From contig NZ_AP022613.1 in the NCBI RefSeq assembly GCF_010730195.1, positions 5,022,001 to 5,086,000 on the forward strand: a stretch of DNA of 64,000 bases, given 5' to 3'. The position numbers and the translations under genes were made by a program. A model generated the notes under the pieces. That model saw only the letters and a list, made by a program, of their open reading frames with translations. It was not told the DNA's origin and ran no database searches. The number at the start of each line of letters is the position of its first letter. Positions within the stretch are counted from its first letter, which is position 1. Source of the stretch: Mycobacterium conspicuum (GTDB lineage Bacteria; Actinomycetota; Actinomycetes; Mycobacteriales; Mycobacteriaceae). Shown here piece after piece: positions 32,899-41,121 of the stretch.

Positions 32899-34038
32899 TT
32901 ATGGCGCAGCGACCTCGATGACCGTCGCGGAGCCCATCCCGCCGCCCGCGCACATGGCCGCAACGCCGATACCACCACCGCGCCGGCGCAATTCGTGCAC
33001 CAAAGTGACCAGCATCCTGGCACCCGTTGCCGCCACCGGATGTCCCAGCCCGCAGCCACTTCCGCTGACGTTCACCTTGTCCGCGTCCAGTTCGAGCAGC
33101 TTGATGGTGGCCACACACATCGACGCGAACGCCTCGTTGATCTCGAACAGATCGACATCAGAGATGGAAAGACCGCCGCGGGCAAGGGCTTTCGGGATCG
33201 CGTCGACCGGAGCCAGGCCAGTGATCGCGGGGTCGACGCCGACGGACGCCCAGGACCGCACGGTGGCCAGGGCGGGCAGACCGAGCGCGTCGCTGGCGAT
33301 GGTCAACACCGCAGCGCCGTCGTTGGCGCCGCAGGCATTACCGGCGGTGATGGAAAAGCCCTCGATTTCCGGGTGCAGCGGCTTGAGTCCGGCCAGCTTC
33401 TCCAGGGTGGTGTCACGGCGCGGGTGCTCGTCGACGGAGAACAACCCATGCGGCGTCTCGATCGGAACGATCTCCTCCTTGAAGCGGCCTTCGTCGATCG
33501 CGGCCAGCGCATTGCGGTGTGACCGCAGCGCCCATTCGTCCATCTCCTCGCGACTCACGCCCGCTTTGACCGCGGCGTTCCAGCCAACGGTGATCGACAT
33601 GTCGAGATTCGGCGCGTCGGGTCGGTCCGGGTGGGTCGGCGGGAACCAGTCCACCCACTCGCCGTCGACCTGGATTCGGGACCGCGGCGATGTCGACGCC
33701 GAGTTCACGCCGCCCGCGATGACGAGCTGATCCATGCCGGCTCGTATGCTCGCCGCCGCGCTCTGCACCGCCGCCTGGCCGGCCGCGCAGTGCCGGTTGT
33801 TGGCCAAACCGGGCACGTGGGACAGTCCCGCCGTGATGGCCGCGTGGCGGGCGATGACGCCGCCGCCGTTAAGGCCTTCGCCCAGGATCACGTCGTCGAC
33901 CTGCGTGGGGTCCAAATCCGCGGCCGCCTCGGAAACCACGTGGTGGGCGAGCTCGAATGCGGTGGTGTCCCGCAGCGTTCCCTTGCGTGCGGTGCCGATC
34001 GGGGTGCGCAGGGCGGACACAATGACAGCTTCAGGCAC
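32899..34038 (-). CDS. Thiolase (acetyl-CoA acyltransferase)
   Basis: 379 residues with the full thiolase triad: nucleophile Cys84 in NNRHCAAGQAA, His in GCGLGHPVAATGAR, and the second Cys in AAMCAGGGMGSATVIE. Also NEAFASMC. Likely degradative beta-ketothiolase releasing acetyl- or propionyl-CoA. Seven bases precede the MeaB-like gene, so the two are one transcript. An operator of the GAGAA-N5-TTCTC type lies 28 bp upstream. Confidence 0.93.
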   Translation of the reverse strand: MPEAVIVSALRTPIGTARKGTLRDTTAFELAHHVVSEAAADLDPTQVDDVILGEGLNGGGVIARHAAITAGLSHVPGLANNRHCAAGQAAVQSAAASIRAGMDQLVIAGGVNSASTSPRSRIQVDGEWVDWFPPTHPDRPDAPNLDMSITVGWNAAVKAGVSREEMDEWALRSHRNALAAIDEGRFKEEIVPIETPHGLFSVDEHPRRDTTLEKLAGLKPLHPEIEGFSITAGNACGANDGAAVLTIASDALGLPALATVRSWASVGVDPAITGLAPVDAIPKALARGGLSISDVDLFEINEAFASMCVATIKLLELDADKVNVSGSGCGLGHPVAATGARMLVTLVHELRRRGGGIGVAAMCAGGGMGSATVIEVAAP

Positions 34039-34065
34039 AGGTCTTCTCCTGTTCGGAAATTATGC

Positions 34066-34080
34066 GAGAACACGATTCTC
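34066..34080. promoter_or_regulatory. Operator GAGAACACGATTCTC with an overlapping second palindrome
   Basis: GAGAAC-ACG-ATTCTC fits the site family seen at 3441, 4285 and 42561. It is followed at once by CTCTCA-TTC-TGAGAG (34078-34092), a perfect 6+3+6 palindrome sharing three bases. It sits between the divergent thiolase and proline-iminopeptidase-like genes. Confidence 0.65.
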
Positions 34081-34157
34081 TCATTCTGAGAGCGGGAGTT
34101 GCAAGGCGGGCGAGCTTCGCGGTCCGTTGCCCGCGACTGCACTAGCATCAGCGGGCA

Positions 34158-35030
34158 ATGACTGAGCGCTCCGGAACGATCCCGGTCCCCGGTGGAACCG
34201 TCTGGTTCAAGCGGGTCGGCGGTGGGCCCGGTCTGCCGTTGCTTGCAATTCATGGCGGGCCGGGTCTGCCGCACAACTACATCCGTTCGCTGGAGCGGCT
34301 GGCCGACGAACGCGAGGTCGTCTTCTGGGATCAGTTGGGCTGCGGCCGTTCGGAGCGCCCGTCGAACGTCGAGCTGTGGACGATGGAACGCTCCGTGGCC
34401 GAAATGGATGCCGTCATACAGGCGTTGGAGCTCAACGGCTTTCACATCTTCGGCAACTCGTGGGGTGGGATGCTGGCACAGCAGTATGCGCTCGACGTGA
34501 CGTCTCAAGCTGCCAGCCTGATCATTTCGAACAGCATCGCGTCCATACCTCTGTTCTCGGACATGGTCGCGCGCCTGAAGGCGCAGCTTGATCCGGCGAC
34601 CCAATCCGCGATCGACCGTCACGAGGCCGCCGGCACGACCCATTCGGCCGAATACCAGGCCGCCATCCGCGCCTGGAACGAGACGTACCTGTGCCGTCGA
34701 CTGCCCTGGCCCACGGAGCTGACCGAAGCCTTCAGTGGCATGGGAGCCGAGATATTTGAAACGATGTTCGGGCCCAGCGACTTTCGCATCGTCGGGACGA
34801 TGCGAAGCTGGGACGTCTTTGATCGCCTACCCGAGATCGCGTTGCCGACCCTGATCCTGGCCGGCAGATTCGACGAATGCGCACCGGAACACATGTGGGA
34901 GATGCATCAGCGCATCGGTGGTTCGCAATTCGAGCTTTTCGAATCGAGCGCACACATGCCCTTCATCGAGGAGCCGCACCGGTTCGATCGGGTGATGCGG
35001 GACTTCCTACGGCTGCACGACACCGTTTGA
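34158..35030 (+). CDS. Proline-iminopeptidase-family alpha/beta hydrolase
   Basis: 290 residues. HGGPGLPHNY oxyanion motif, DQLGCGRSERP, nucleophile GNSWGGMLA, acid in AGRFDE, and His in SSAHMPFIEE. The HGGPG and GCGRS signatures are those of the S33 proline iminopeptidase family, which also contains amide and ester hydrolases. Monocistronic and divergent from the thiolase. Confidence 0.88.
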   Translation: MTERSGTIPVPGGTVWFKRVGGGPGLPLLAIHGGPGLPHNYIRSLERLADEREVVFWDQLGCGRSERPSNVELWTMERSVAEMDAVIQALELNGFHIFGNSWGGMLAQQYALDVTSQAASLIISNSIASIPLFSDMVARLKAQLDPATQSAIDRHEAAGTTHSAEYQAAIRAWNETYLCRRLPWPTELTEAFSGMGAEIFETMFGPSDFRIVGTMRSWDVFDRLPEIALPTLILAGRFDECAPEHMWEMHQRIGGSQFELFESSAHMPFIEEPHRFDRVMRDFLRLHDTV

Positions 35031-35156
35031 CGGTCGATCCCGCAGACGGTCGGCGTGATGGACGCCACAGCCCAATCTTCGGTTAGCACGATTGCCGCGC
35101 CGCCCCCGTTGGGTACGCGGTACGAAACCGTCAACGTGAGAAAGGTGGGGCTCGTT

Positions 35157-35396
35157 ATGAGTGACCGCGACAGTGGACCGGTGGCCGCCATCAGGGGCGT
35201 CATCGAGGATGCCATCGGCAAGACCAAGGAAATCATCGGCATCGTGTTCAACCACGAGGGTCTCCGCAAGGAGGGCCGCGCCCAGCAGGACAAGGCGCAA
35301 GCCGAACGCGACGTCGCCAAGAAAGAGGCCCAGGCGGAGGCCGCGCGTGCGGCTGCTGACACGGCCGAGAGCCGCCAGGAGGCCGCCCAGAAGTAG
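35157..35396 (+). CDS. Small CsbD-like / microaggregate-binding-protein-like protein
   Basis: 79 residues from ATG 35157; the frame extends upstream to 35055 but without conserved sequence. Highly charged and Ala-rich with no membrane segment. GVIEDAIGKTKEIIG, then EGLRKEGRAQQDKAQAERDVAKKEAQAEA, follows the CsbD helical-hairpin pattern seen in mycobacterial Mbp1-like proteins. These are often stress-induced; the molecular role is unknown. The 126 bp upstream holds no recognisable gene. Confidence 0.75.
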   Translation: MSDRDSGPVAAIRGVIEDAIGKTKEIIGIVFNHEGLRKEGRAQQDKAQAERDVAKKEAQAEAARAAADTAESRQEAAQK

Positions 35397-35410
35397 ATTC
35401 ACACCGACCG

Positions 35411-35445
35411 CGGGGACTGGCGCCGATCAACGGCGCCGGTCCCCG
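35411..35445. terminator. Strong bidirectional terminator hairpin
   Basis: CGGGGACTGGCGCC pairs with GGCGCCGGTCCCCG around a 7-nt loop (GATCAAC): 14 pairs with one mismatch. It lies between the CsbD-like gene and the convergent TetR gene and overlaps the last codons of the latter. Confidence 0.75.
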
Positions 35446-36074
35446 CCGTTCGGCTGCGGTGGTTGCGCCGATTCGACGCTGCGCACGACAAGCCCGATCG
35501 CCCATTCGATGGCCGTGATGGCGTCCGCCGAGCTCGCCCCCCAATGCACGACGAGGCGTTCGTAGGACAGCGGACTCCACAGCACATCCAGCACGCCCGC
35601 CACCAACGCGCGCTGCTCGGCTGACCAATCCGGCGCCGCGGCCGCGACGGCGCCGCGCAAAGCGTCGCCGCGAGCACGGTCCATGGCCGTAAACGTCGGG
35701 TCATCGGGTTCCGTACCCCAGGACGAAACCGCGAAGGCCGAAAGCGCCTCGAAGACCCGGCGGGCCACGGCGGCCACCCCGTGCAGGTCGACCTGCTCGT
35801 AGCTCACGCCGGCGCGCTCCTGAAACCGCTGCATCACGGCGTCGTGCAGCTCTCGCTCAGTTGCGAAGTGCCGGAACACCGTTCGCTTGCTGACCCCCGC
35901 TCCGTCGGCGACGGCCTGAAACGTCATCGCGCTCCAATCCATGTCGGGCAGGCGTTCGACGATCGCCACCCCGGCCTGCACGATCCGCTCCCGCGTCTGG
36001 GCGGTCTTCTGCTCACGCACCGGGCTGCGGTACGGGCGCGGCGAGGCCGCGCGCGCATCGGACGAATTCAGCAT
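35427..36074 (-). CDS. TetR-family transcriptional regulator
   Basis: 215 residues from ATG 36074, with GAGGGG 6 bp before it; GTG 36095 is an alternative. HTH: AQTRERIVQAGVAIVERLP, then MTFQAVADGAGVSKRTVFRHFATERELHDAVM. Divergent from the sulfotransferase gene with a dyad between them, so it is the likely local repressor. C-terminal ligand domain unremarkable. Confidence 0.87.
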   Translation of the reverse strand: MLNSSDARAASPRPYRSPVREQKTAQTRERIVQAGVAIVERLPDMDWSAMTFQAVADGAGVSKRTVFRHFATERELHDAVMQRFQERAGVSYEQVDLHGVAAVARRVFEALSAFAVSSWGTEPDDPTFTAMDRARGDALRGAVAAAAPDWSAEQRALVAGVLDVLWSPLSYERLVVHWGASSADAITAIEWAIGLVVRSVESAQPPQPNGGDRRR

Positions 36075-36087
36075 TGACAGCCCCTCG

Positions 36088-36114
36088 TTGGTCACGTCAT
36101 CATGGTGACACCAA
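36088..36114. promoter_or_regulatory. Imperfect dyad TTGGTCAC...GTGACACCAA
   Basis: TTGGTCAC starts at 36088 and GTGACACCAA ends at 36114. GTCAC/GTGAC pair exactly; the outer TTGG/CCAA pair after a 2-base offset. Placed between the divergent TetR and sulfotransferase starts. Confidence 0.45.
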
Positions 36115-36151
36115 TTAGCTGACGGGTAAAGCCGTCGAAGGAGAGCCGCCT

Positions 36152-37309
36152 GTGGAGTCGGTCACCGATCTGCTGGACGCTGCGCGCCGCGATACCGGGC
36201 TTGACGAGTTCGGCACCGATTCGTTCCGCGAGGGGCTGGACGTCCTCGTCGAATCACTGAACACCGAAGCCGATCTAAACCCCGTCGGCGAGTTCATCGT
36301 CCACGACCTGATCATGAAATCCCTGAAGAACCGTCTGCACATCGAGGACTGGTACCGGCGCCACCCGGAAATCGAGGACGAAGTGATCGAGCGCCCGTTG
36401 ATCGGCCTCGGTCTGCCGCGCACGGGTTCGACCGCGCTGTCGTTCCTACTCGCCGAAGATCCACACGCACGTTCGCTGCGCCGATGGGAGGCCGGTGAGC
36501 CGTGCCCGCCGCCATCGACCGTCCAGGGCCCCGATCCCCGGATCGCCGCCGCGGCGGCCCAGCAAGAGATGATGGATGCCGCCGCGCCGCGCCTGGCCGC
36601 GTTGGTGCCGTCGACGCCGACGGGACCCGAGGAGTGTCAAGACCTGATGGCGCTCGACTTCAAAAGCCAGTACTTTCAAGCGTTCGCGCACATCCCGTCC
36701 TATTCGCGGTGGCTGGTAGATGCCGATCTCACACCGACCTACGCCTACGAAAGGCGGGCACTGAAGTTGTTGCAGTGGGGTCAGCCCCGCCGGCCCTGGC
36801 GGTTAAAGTGCCCCACGCACTTGCTCTTTCTCCCACACTTGGACAACGCGTTCCCCGACGCGCGGTACGTGTGGACGCACCGCGACCCCACGGAGGTAAT
36901 CCTGTCGGTCGCCGATCTCTACGCCGAGTTCGGGCAGATGACCTCGAACACGGTGGACCGTAAGTACCTAGGGCAGCTCAATGTCGAACAGTGGTCGGTC
37001 GGTATGCGGCGCGCGTTGGAGTTCCGCGATGGCGGCAACGATGATCGGTTTTTCGATCTGGATTTCGGTGCGGTGCAACGTGATCCGATCGGAGAGGTCA
37101 GGCGCCTGTATGCGTGGCTGGGCGAACCCGTCACCGCCGAGTTCGAGAGCGGCATGCAACAGTGGTGGCAGGTCGCGGGGGCAGCACGATTGCCGAACAC
37201 GCATCCCGATTCGTCGGCGTTCGGCTTGAGCCTGGATGACGTGCGCCCGCTGTTCGCCGACTACGTCCAGCGCATGACCACCTGGACCGCATCGGCGGTC
37301 CAGTCATGA
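36152..37309 (+). CDS. Sulfotransferase-family protein
   Basis: 385 residues from GTG 36152, preceded by GAAGGAGAG. PAPS 5'-phosphate loop LGLPRTGSTALSFLL (residues 86-100), a central WRLKCPTHLLFLPHL segment, and the 3'-phosphate region ARYVWTHRDPTEVILS. This is the PF13469 layout common in mycobacteria. Would move sulfate from PAPS to a hydroxyl of a lipid or xenobiotic; some homologues may be kinase-like. Overlaps the next gene by 4 bp (ATGA). Confidence 0.88.
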   Translation: MESVTDLLDAARRDTGLDEFGTDSFREGLDVLVESLNTEADLNPVGEFIVHDLIMKSLKNRLHIEDWYRRHPEIEDEVIERPLIGLGLPRTGSTALSFLLAEDPHARSLRRWEAGEPCPPPSTVQGPDPRIAAAAAQQEMMDAAAPRLAALVPSTPTGPEECQDLMALDFKSQYFQAFAHIPSYSRWLVDADLTPTYAYERRALKLLQWGQPRRPWRLKCPTHLLFLPHLDNAFPDARYVWTHRDPTEVILSVADLYAEFGQMTSNTVDRKYLGQLNVEQWSVGMRRALEFRDGGNDDRFFDLDFGAVQRDPIGEVRRLYAWLGEPVTAEFESGMQQWWQVAGAARLPNTHPDSSAFGLSLDDVRPLFADYVQRMTTWTASAVQS

Positions 37310-38343
37310 CCATCGACGTGACCGGCGGCCTGAGCGAGGACTGGGAATATGTGTGGGCCGGCCAGCCCGAGGACCCCGAGGCCCGCGAGTCGGTGAACGC
37401 CTGGATCTGGGACGACAACGGCAGTTTCGGCATCCCCCGCGTCGGGATCGAGGCCGTGGCCGACCAGTGGGACACCCACGATATTCAGGTCAACCTCGCA
37501 TTCGCCGATGGACGCGTCTTCAATGTCTTCGGCAACGGGCCCGTGCACGACCCGCTGGCCGCCGACGGCAAGCCGCGTATCCTCGGCGCCGGCCCGCTGT
37601 CCTTCGAGATGATCGAGCCCTATCGGCATCTTCGCCTCAAGCTCGATGGGCAGGCCATCGCCACCACCGTCGATGCGCAGATGGCCGGGTGGACGCCGTG
37701 GTCCGCCGAGGGTGATCGCGTTGCGATCAAGGCGCAGATAGATATTCGGCCCATCCTGCCGCCCTGGGAAAATGGCTCCACCAGCGCGGAAGCGCGGCAC
37801 GTCCTGTCCACCCAAGAGGAGGGCTACCTGATTGGCTATCCGTGGCGCTTCGAGCAGCTCTGCCGCGCCACCGGCAGCATCACCGTCGGGGACCAGACCC
37901 ACCAGCTCGACGGCGGCGCCAACCGCATCCGCCGCCAGGGTGTGCGTCGGCTGGCCCCGTTGCGGGGACACGTCTGGCAAGCCGCCGCGTTCCCAAGCGG
38001 TTTCGGGTTCGGCTTCCAGGTGTATCCGCCGCGCGCGGATGGCAAGCCGACCTACAACGAGGGCTACATCGTCGAGGACGGCCAACTCGTCCCGGCCCGA
38101 GTCATCGACGCGCCGTTCTTGACTCGACTGCAGCCCGACGGCGAGGATATCTCGCTCGTGCTCGAGGCAGCCGGCAAGACCATCGAAATCGACGGCCGCA
38201 CAACGGCGTCCACGTTTATGATCATGCCCCCGGAGGTCGGCGGCGGACTGCAGCTACAGCAGGGGCTGGCCCGCTACAGCTATAACGGCGAGACCGTGAT
38301 CGGCATGGTGGAACGATCCACCGCCCGCGCTTCTATGGCGTGA
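37306..38343 (+). CDS. Lipocalin-like (AttH/DUF7064-type) protein of unknown function
   Basis: 345 residues, all-beta in appearance and without a signal peptide. Repeated W/Y-rich strands such as DWEYVWAGQPED, NAWIWDDNGSFGIPRVGIEA, PYRHLRLKLDG, and GVRRLAPLRGHVWQAAAFPSGFGFGFQ. I recognise the two-lobed AttH/carotenoid-hydratase-like fold that follows sulfotransferase or P450 genes in mycobacteria, but not a known reaction. Translationally coupled to the sulfotransferase, so it probably binds or converts the same molecule. Confidence 0.78.
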   Translation: MTIDVTGGLSEDWEYVWAGQPEDPEARESVNAWIWDDNGSFGIPRVGIEAVADQWDTHDIQVNLAFADGRVFNVFGNGPVHDPLAADGKPRILGAGPLSFEMIEPYRHLRLKLDGQAIATTVDAQMAGWTPWSAEGDRVAIKAQIDIRPILPPWENGSTSAEARHVLSTQEEGYLIGYPWRFEQLCRATGSITVGDQTHQLDGGANRIRRQGVRRLAPLRGHVWQAAAFPSGFGFGFQVYPPRADGKPTYNEGYIVEDGQLVPARVIDAPFLTRLQPDGEDISLVLEAAGKTIEIDGRTTASTFMIMPPEVGGGLQLQQGLARYSYNGETVIGMVERSTARASMA

Positions 38344-38353
38344 ACAGAGTGGG

Positions 38354-39121
38354 TCAGTTTTTGCCGGCGTTCAGCTTGGTGACGATCGACCGGAAGTCTT
38401 CGGTCACGAAGGACTGACTCTCGGCCGAGAGGGCGTAATCGAGGCTGGCGAGCACCGCGCGCTCCAGGTGAATGTTGAGCAGCCGCTTGGTGCTCTCCAC
38501 CGCCTGCTGGGGCAGCTCCAAGATTCGCTTGGCGCAGGCGGTGGCCTCGGCCACCGGGTCCGCGGCGACGTGGTTCGCCAAGCCCAGCTCGACGGCCCGC
38601 TCGGCACGAATCTTGGTGCCAGTCAACGCGTATTCCTTGGCCAACATCAGGCTGATATGCAGCGGCCAGGTCAGTGGTCCGCCGTCAGCCGCCACCAAAC
38701 CGACCTGCACGTGCGGGTCAGCGAGGAAGGCATCTTTGGCGATGTAGACGATGTCGCTGAGGGCGACCAGGCTGCAGCCCAGACCAACGGCCGGGCCATT
38801 AACGGCCGCCACCACGGGAATTCGGCAGCGTGCCATGCCCAGCACGATCTCGCGACCGTCGCGGATAGTCTTGGCGCGCAGATCGGCGTCGCCGGCCAGT
38901 TCGGCCAGATAGGCGAAGTCGCCGCCGGCCGAAAACGCCCTGCCCGCACCGGTCAACACCGCCGCCCGGGCCGACGGATCGTCGGTCAACCGCTGCCACA
39001 GCCGCGCGAGCCCGACATGCAGATTGTCGTTGACCGCGTTGAGATCATCGGGCCGGTTCAGCGTGATGATCCGCAGCGGCCCCTCGGCGCGCACGTCGAT
39101 TTCAGCAGGCATGTCGTACAC
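38354..39121 (-). CDS. Enoyl-CoA hydratase/isomerase (crotonase family)
   Basis: 255 residues from GTG 39121; ATG 39112 is equally possible. Oxyanion motifs GAGRAFSAGGDFAYL and VVAAVNGPAVGLGCSLVALSDIVYIA, and FLADPHVQVGLVAADGG. Typical EchA-type length. Ends the minus-strand operon AMP-ligase, acyl-CoA dehydrogenase pair, crotonase, which supplies the first three steps of beta-oxidation. It converges with the lipocalin-like gene (10-bp gap). Confidence 0.9.
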   Translation of the reverse strand: MYDMPAEIDVRAEGPLRIITLNRPDDLNAVNDNLHVGLARLWQRLTDDPSARAAVLTGAGRAFSAGGDFAYLAELAGDADLRAKTIRDGREIVLGMARCRIPVVAAVNGPAVGLGCSLVALSDIVYIAKDAFLADPHVQVGLVAADGGPLTWPLHISLMLAKEYALTGTKIRAERAVELGLANHVAADPVAEATACAKRILELPQQAVESTKRLLNIHLERAVLASLDYALSAESQSFVTEDFRSIVTKLNAGKN

Positions 39122-39122
39122 G

Positions 39123-40220
39123 TCAGACTCCCAATCCCAAGATTCGCGAGGCGATGATGTTCTTCTGTATCTGTGATGTTCCGCCCATCACGCTTTGCGC
39201 GCGACTGTATAGATAGGCGCTGAGCAAGTCCGGATCGCGAGTCCCCGTGACCGCCAGCGCGGCGTGCCCGACGGACTGCTCGACCCAGGTCATCAGGAGC
39301 TTATCCAGCGATCCGTCCGGCCCGTGCGACACCCCGTCGAGCTGTTCGGACAGCCGCCGCCGGACATGGTGGGTCAGCATTTCCGACTGGACCGCGGCCC
39401 AGGCGAGCTCTTCCGGTACCGGTCCCTCCCGAGTATCCGAGCGCGCCAACAACTCCCGCACGAGCTTGCCGTATCGGGCCGCATAGCCCAATGTCGACGG
39501 TTCGCGCTCGTGCCCGACGACGGTCATCGCGACCGCCCAGCCGTCACCGGGCGCGCCGACCATCCTGTCTGCCGGCACCGTGGCACCGTCGAAGAACACC
39601 TGGCCGAACTCGTTGGTCACGCCGTTCATCATGCGCAGCGGACGCTGTTGCACGCCAGGCTGTTTCATGGCGATGACGAAGGCCGAGATGCCCCTGTGTC
39701 GCTTGGCCTCGGGGTCGGTACGGGCCAGCAGCAGACACCAGTCCGCGACATCGGAGTAGCTGGTCCAAATCTTATGTCCGTGCACCACGTAGTTGTCACC
39801 CTCGCGGGTGGCGGTGGTGGTCAGCGACGCCAGATCCGAGCCGGCACCGGGCTCGCTGAAGCCCTGGCACCACCGCTCCGTGCCGTTGATGATGCCGGGC
39901 AGGAAGCGTTTCCGAAGCTCGTCACTACCGTGCCTGCCGATGCCGTGCACCAGGTAGCCGACGCTCGGGCGCGGCGGCGCACCGGCGCGGACCAGCTCTT
40001 CGTCGACGATGACATCGTAGATCGGCGGCAGCTCCAAACCACCGTAGTCGCGTGGCCAGGACAGGCCGAAAAAGCCGTTGTCGTACAGGGCCCGATGCCA
40101 GTCGGCCATGCGTACCCAGTATTCGTCGCCCGAGCCGGAAAACTCCTTGGCGTGCAGGGAAAGCCACGATCGCAGTCGTTCCCGGAACTCAGCCTCGGCC
40201 GGGGAGTCACGAAAGTCCAA
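39123..40220 (-). CDS. Acyl-CoA dehydrogenase, large subunit type
   Basis: 365 residues. CQGFSEPGAGSDLASLTTTATR, VVHGHKIWTSYSDVADW, and C-terminal MGGTSQIQKNIIASRILGLGV. It overlaps the short partner upstream by 14 bp, a second instance of the heterotetramer-type FadE pair in this window. It carries the complete FAD-loop signature. One base separates its end from the crotonase start. Confidence 0.93.
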   Translation of the reverse strand: MDFRDSPAEAEFRERLRSWLSLHAKEFSGSGDEYWVRMADWHRALYDNGFFGLSWPRDYGGLELPPIYDVIVDEELVRAGAPPRPSVGYLVHGIGRHGSDELRKRFLPGIINGTERWCQGFSEPGAGSDLASLTTTATREGDNYVVHGHKIWTSYSDVADWCLLLARTDPEAKRHRGISAFVIAMKQPGVQQRPLRMMNGVTNEFGQVFFDGATVPADRMVGAPGDGWAVAMTVVGHEREPSTLGYAARYGKLVRELLARSDTREGPVPEELAWAAVQSEMLTHHVRRRLSEQLDGVSHGPDGSLDKLLMTWVEQSVGHAALAVTGTRDPDLLSAYLYSRAQSVMGGTSQIQKNIIASRILGLGV

Positions 40221-41121
40221 GATCGATCTCCTTTAGCGTCACGGGCCACAGCTCGGTCGATGTCAATGCCCGGCGCAGATAGACGTGGACCAGGCACTCC
40301 CAGGTATTGCCGATGCCGCCATGCACCTGCACCGCGGTCTCGCAGACGGTTCGGGTGGCGCGCGCGCAGTAGACCTTTGCGATCTGTCCCGCCCTGATCG
40401 CTTCGGAGGGCGGGAGTTCGTCGACCGCCCAGGCGGCGTGCCGGAGCACGCTCACCGAGCCTTCGATCAGCGCCAGGCTTTCGGCCAACAGATGCGCGAT
40501 CGCCTGATACGAACCGATCTGTTTGCCGTATTGTTCGCGAATCTTCGCGTAGTCGCACGCGACGGCGTGCGCGCCCCGGGCAACTCCGACCAGGTCGGCC
40601 GACGTGCCGACCAGGGCCAGGGCTTGCCAGCGCGCGGCGGTGTCGGGAGATATCTCACCCAGGGTTGACGGCGTCCCGGCGATGGCTGCTTCCAGCCGGG
40701 TCAAATCCGCTGCGGTGCCGGGGGTTTGCAGCTCAGCGGTCAGCACGGTGGTCCCGGAGAGCAGCAACGCGCGCCGGCAGCCGCGGGCGTCGATCGCGCG
40801 GTCGTCAACGGCTATGGTGCTTTCCCGCGCATCGGCATCCTGAACGTCCAAGTGCCGGCCCAGATCGTCGGCCAGCACCGGCCCCAGGAAGGGGGCATCG
40901 ACCAACCGGCGTCCGAACTCCTCGGCGACGATGGCGACCTCGACGCCGGAAGCGCCGTCTGAACGCAGCGATCGCCAGCCCGTCGTCTCAACCTGCTTGT
41001 CCAGGCGGGCAATTCGACTCTCGTCGTCGAGATCCTGAACCGCTCCCGGCCCAAGGTCGTCGGCCAGTTTGGCTGCGGCATCGCGCAGTTGTCGTTGTTC
41101 AGCGGTCAGACGTACATCCAT
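40207..41121 (-). CDS. Acyl-CoA dehydrogenase, short partner subunit
   Basis: 304 residues. The N-domain LTAEQRQLRDAAAKLADDLG is present, the middle domain is reduced and lacks the GSDL loop, and the C-domain has YAKIREQYGKQIGSYQAIAHLLAESLA and AVQVHGGIGNTWECLVHVYLRRA. Likely pairs with the product of the overlapping downstream gene. Starts 23 bp inside the ligase gene end, so the operon is tightly coupled. Confidence 0.89.
   Translation of the reverse strand: MDVRLTAEQRQLRDAAAKLADDLGPGAVQDLDDESRIARLDKQVETTGWRSLRSDGASGVEVAIVAEEFGRRLVDAPFLGPVLADDLGRHLDVQDADARESTIAVDDRAIDARGCRRALLLSGTTVLTAELQTPGTAADLTRLEAAIAGTPSTLGEISPDTAARWQALALVGTSADLVGVARGAHAVACDYAKIREQYGKQIGSYQAIAHLLAESLALIEGSVSVLRHAAWAVDELPPSEAIRAGQIAKVYCARATRTVCETAVQVHGGIGNTWECLVHVYLRRALTSTELWPVTLKEIDLGLS

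Noticed and set aside
35031..35156. SigF-type promoter (GGTTA...GGGTA) before the CsbD-like gene
   Set aside because: The two elements are about 25 bp apart instead of about 15, so the match is probably chance.
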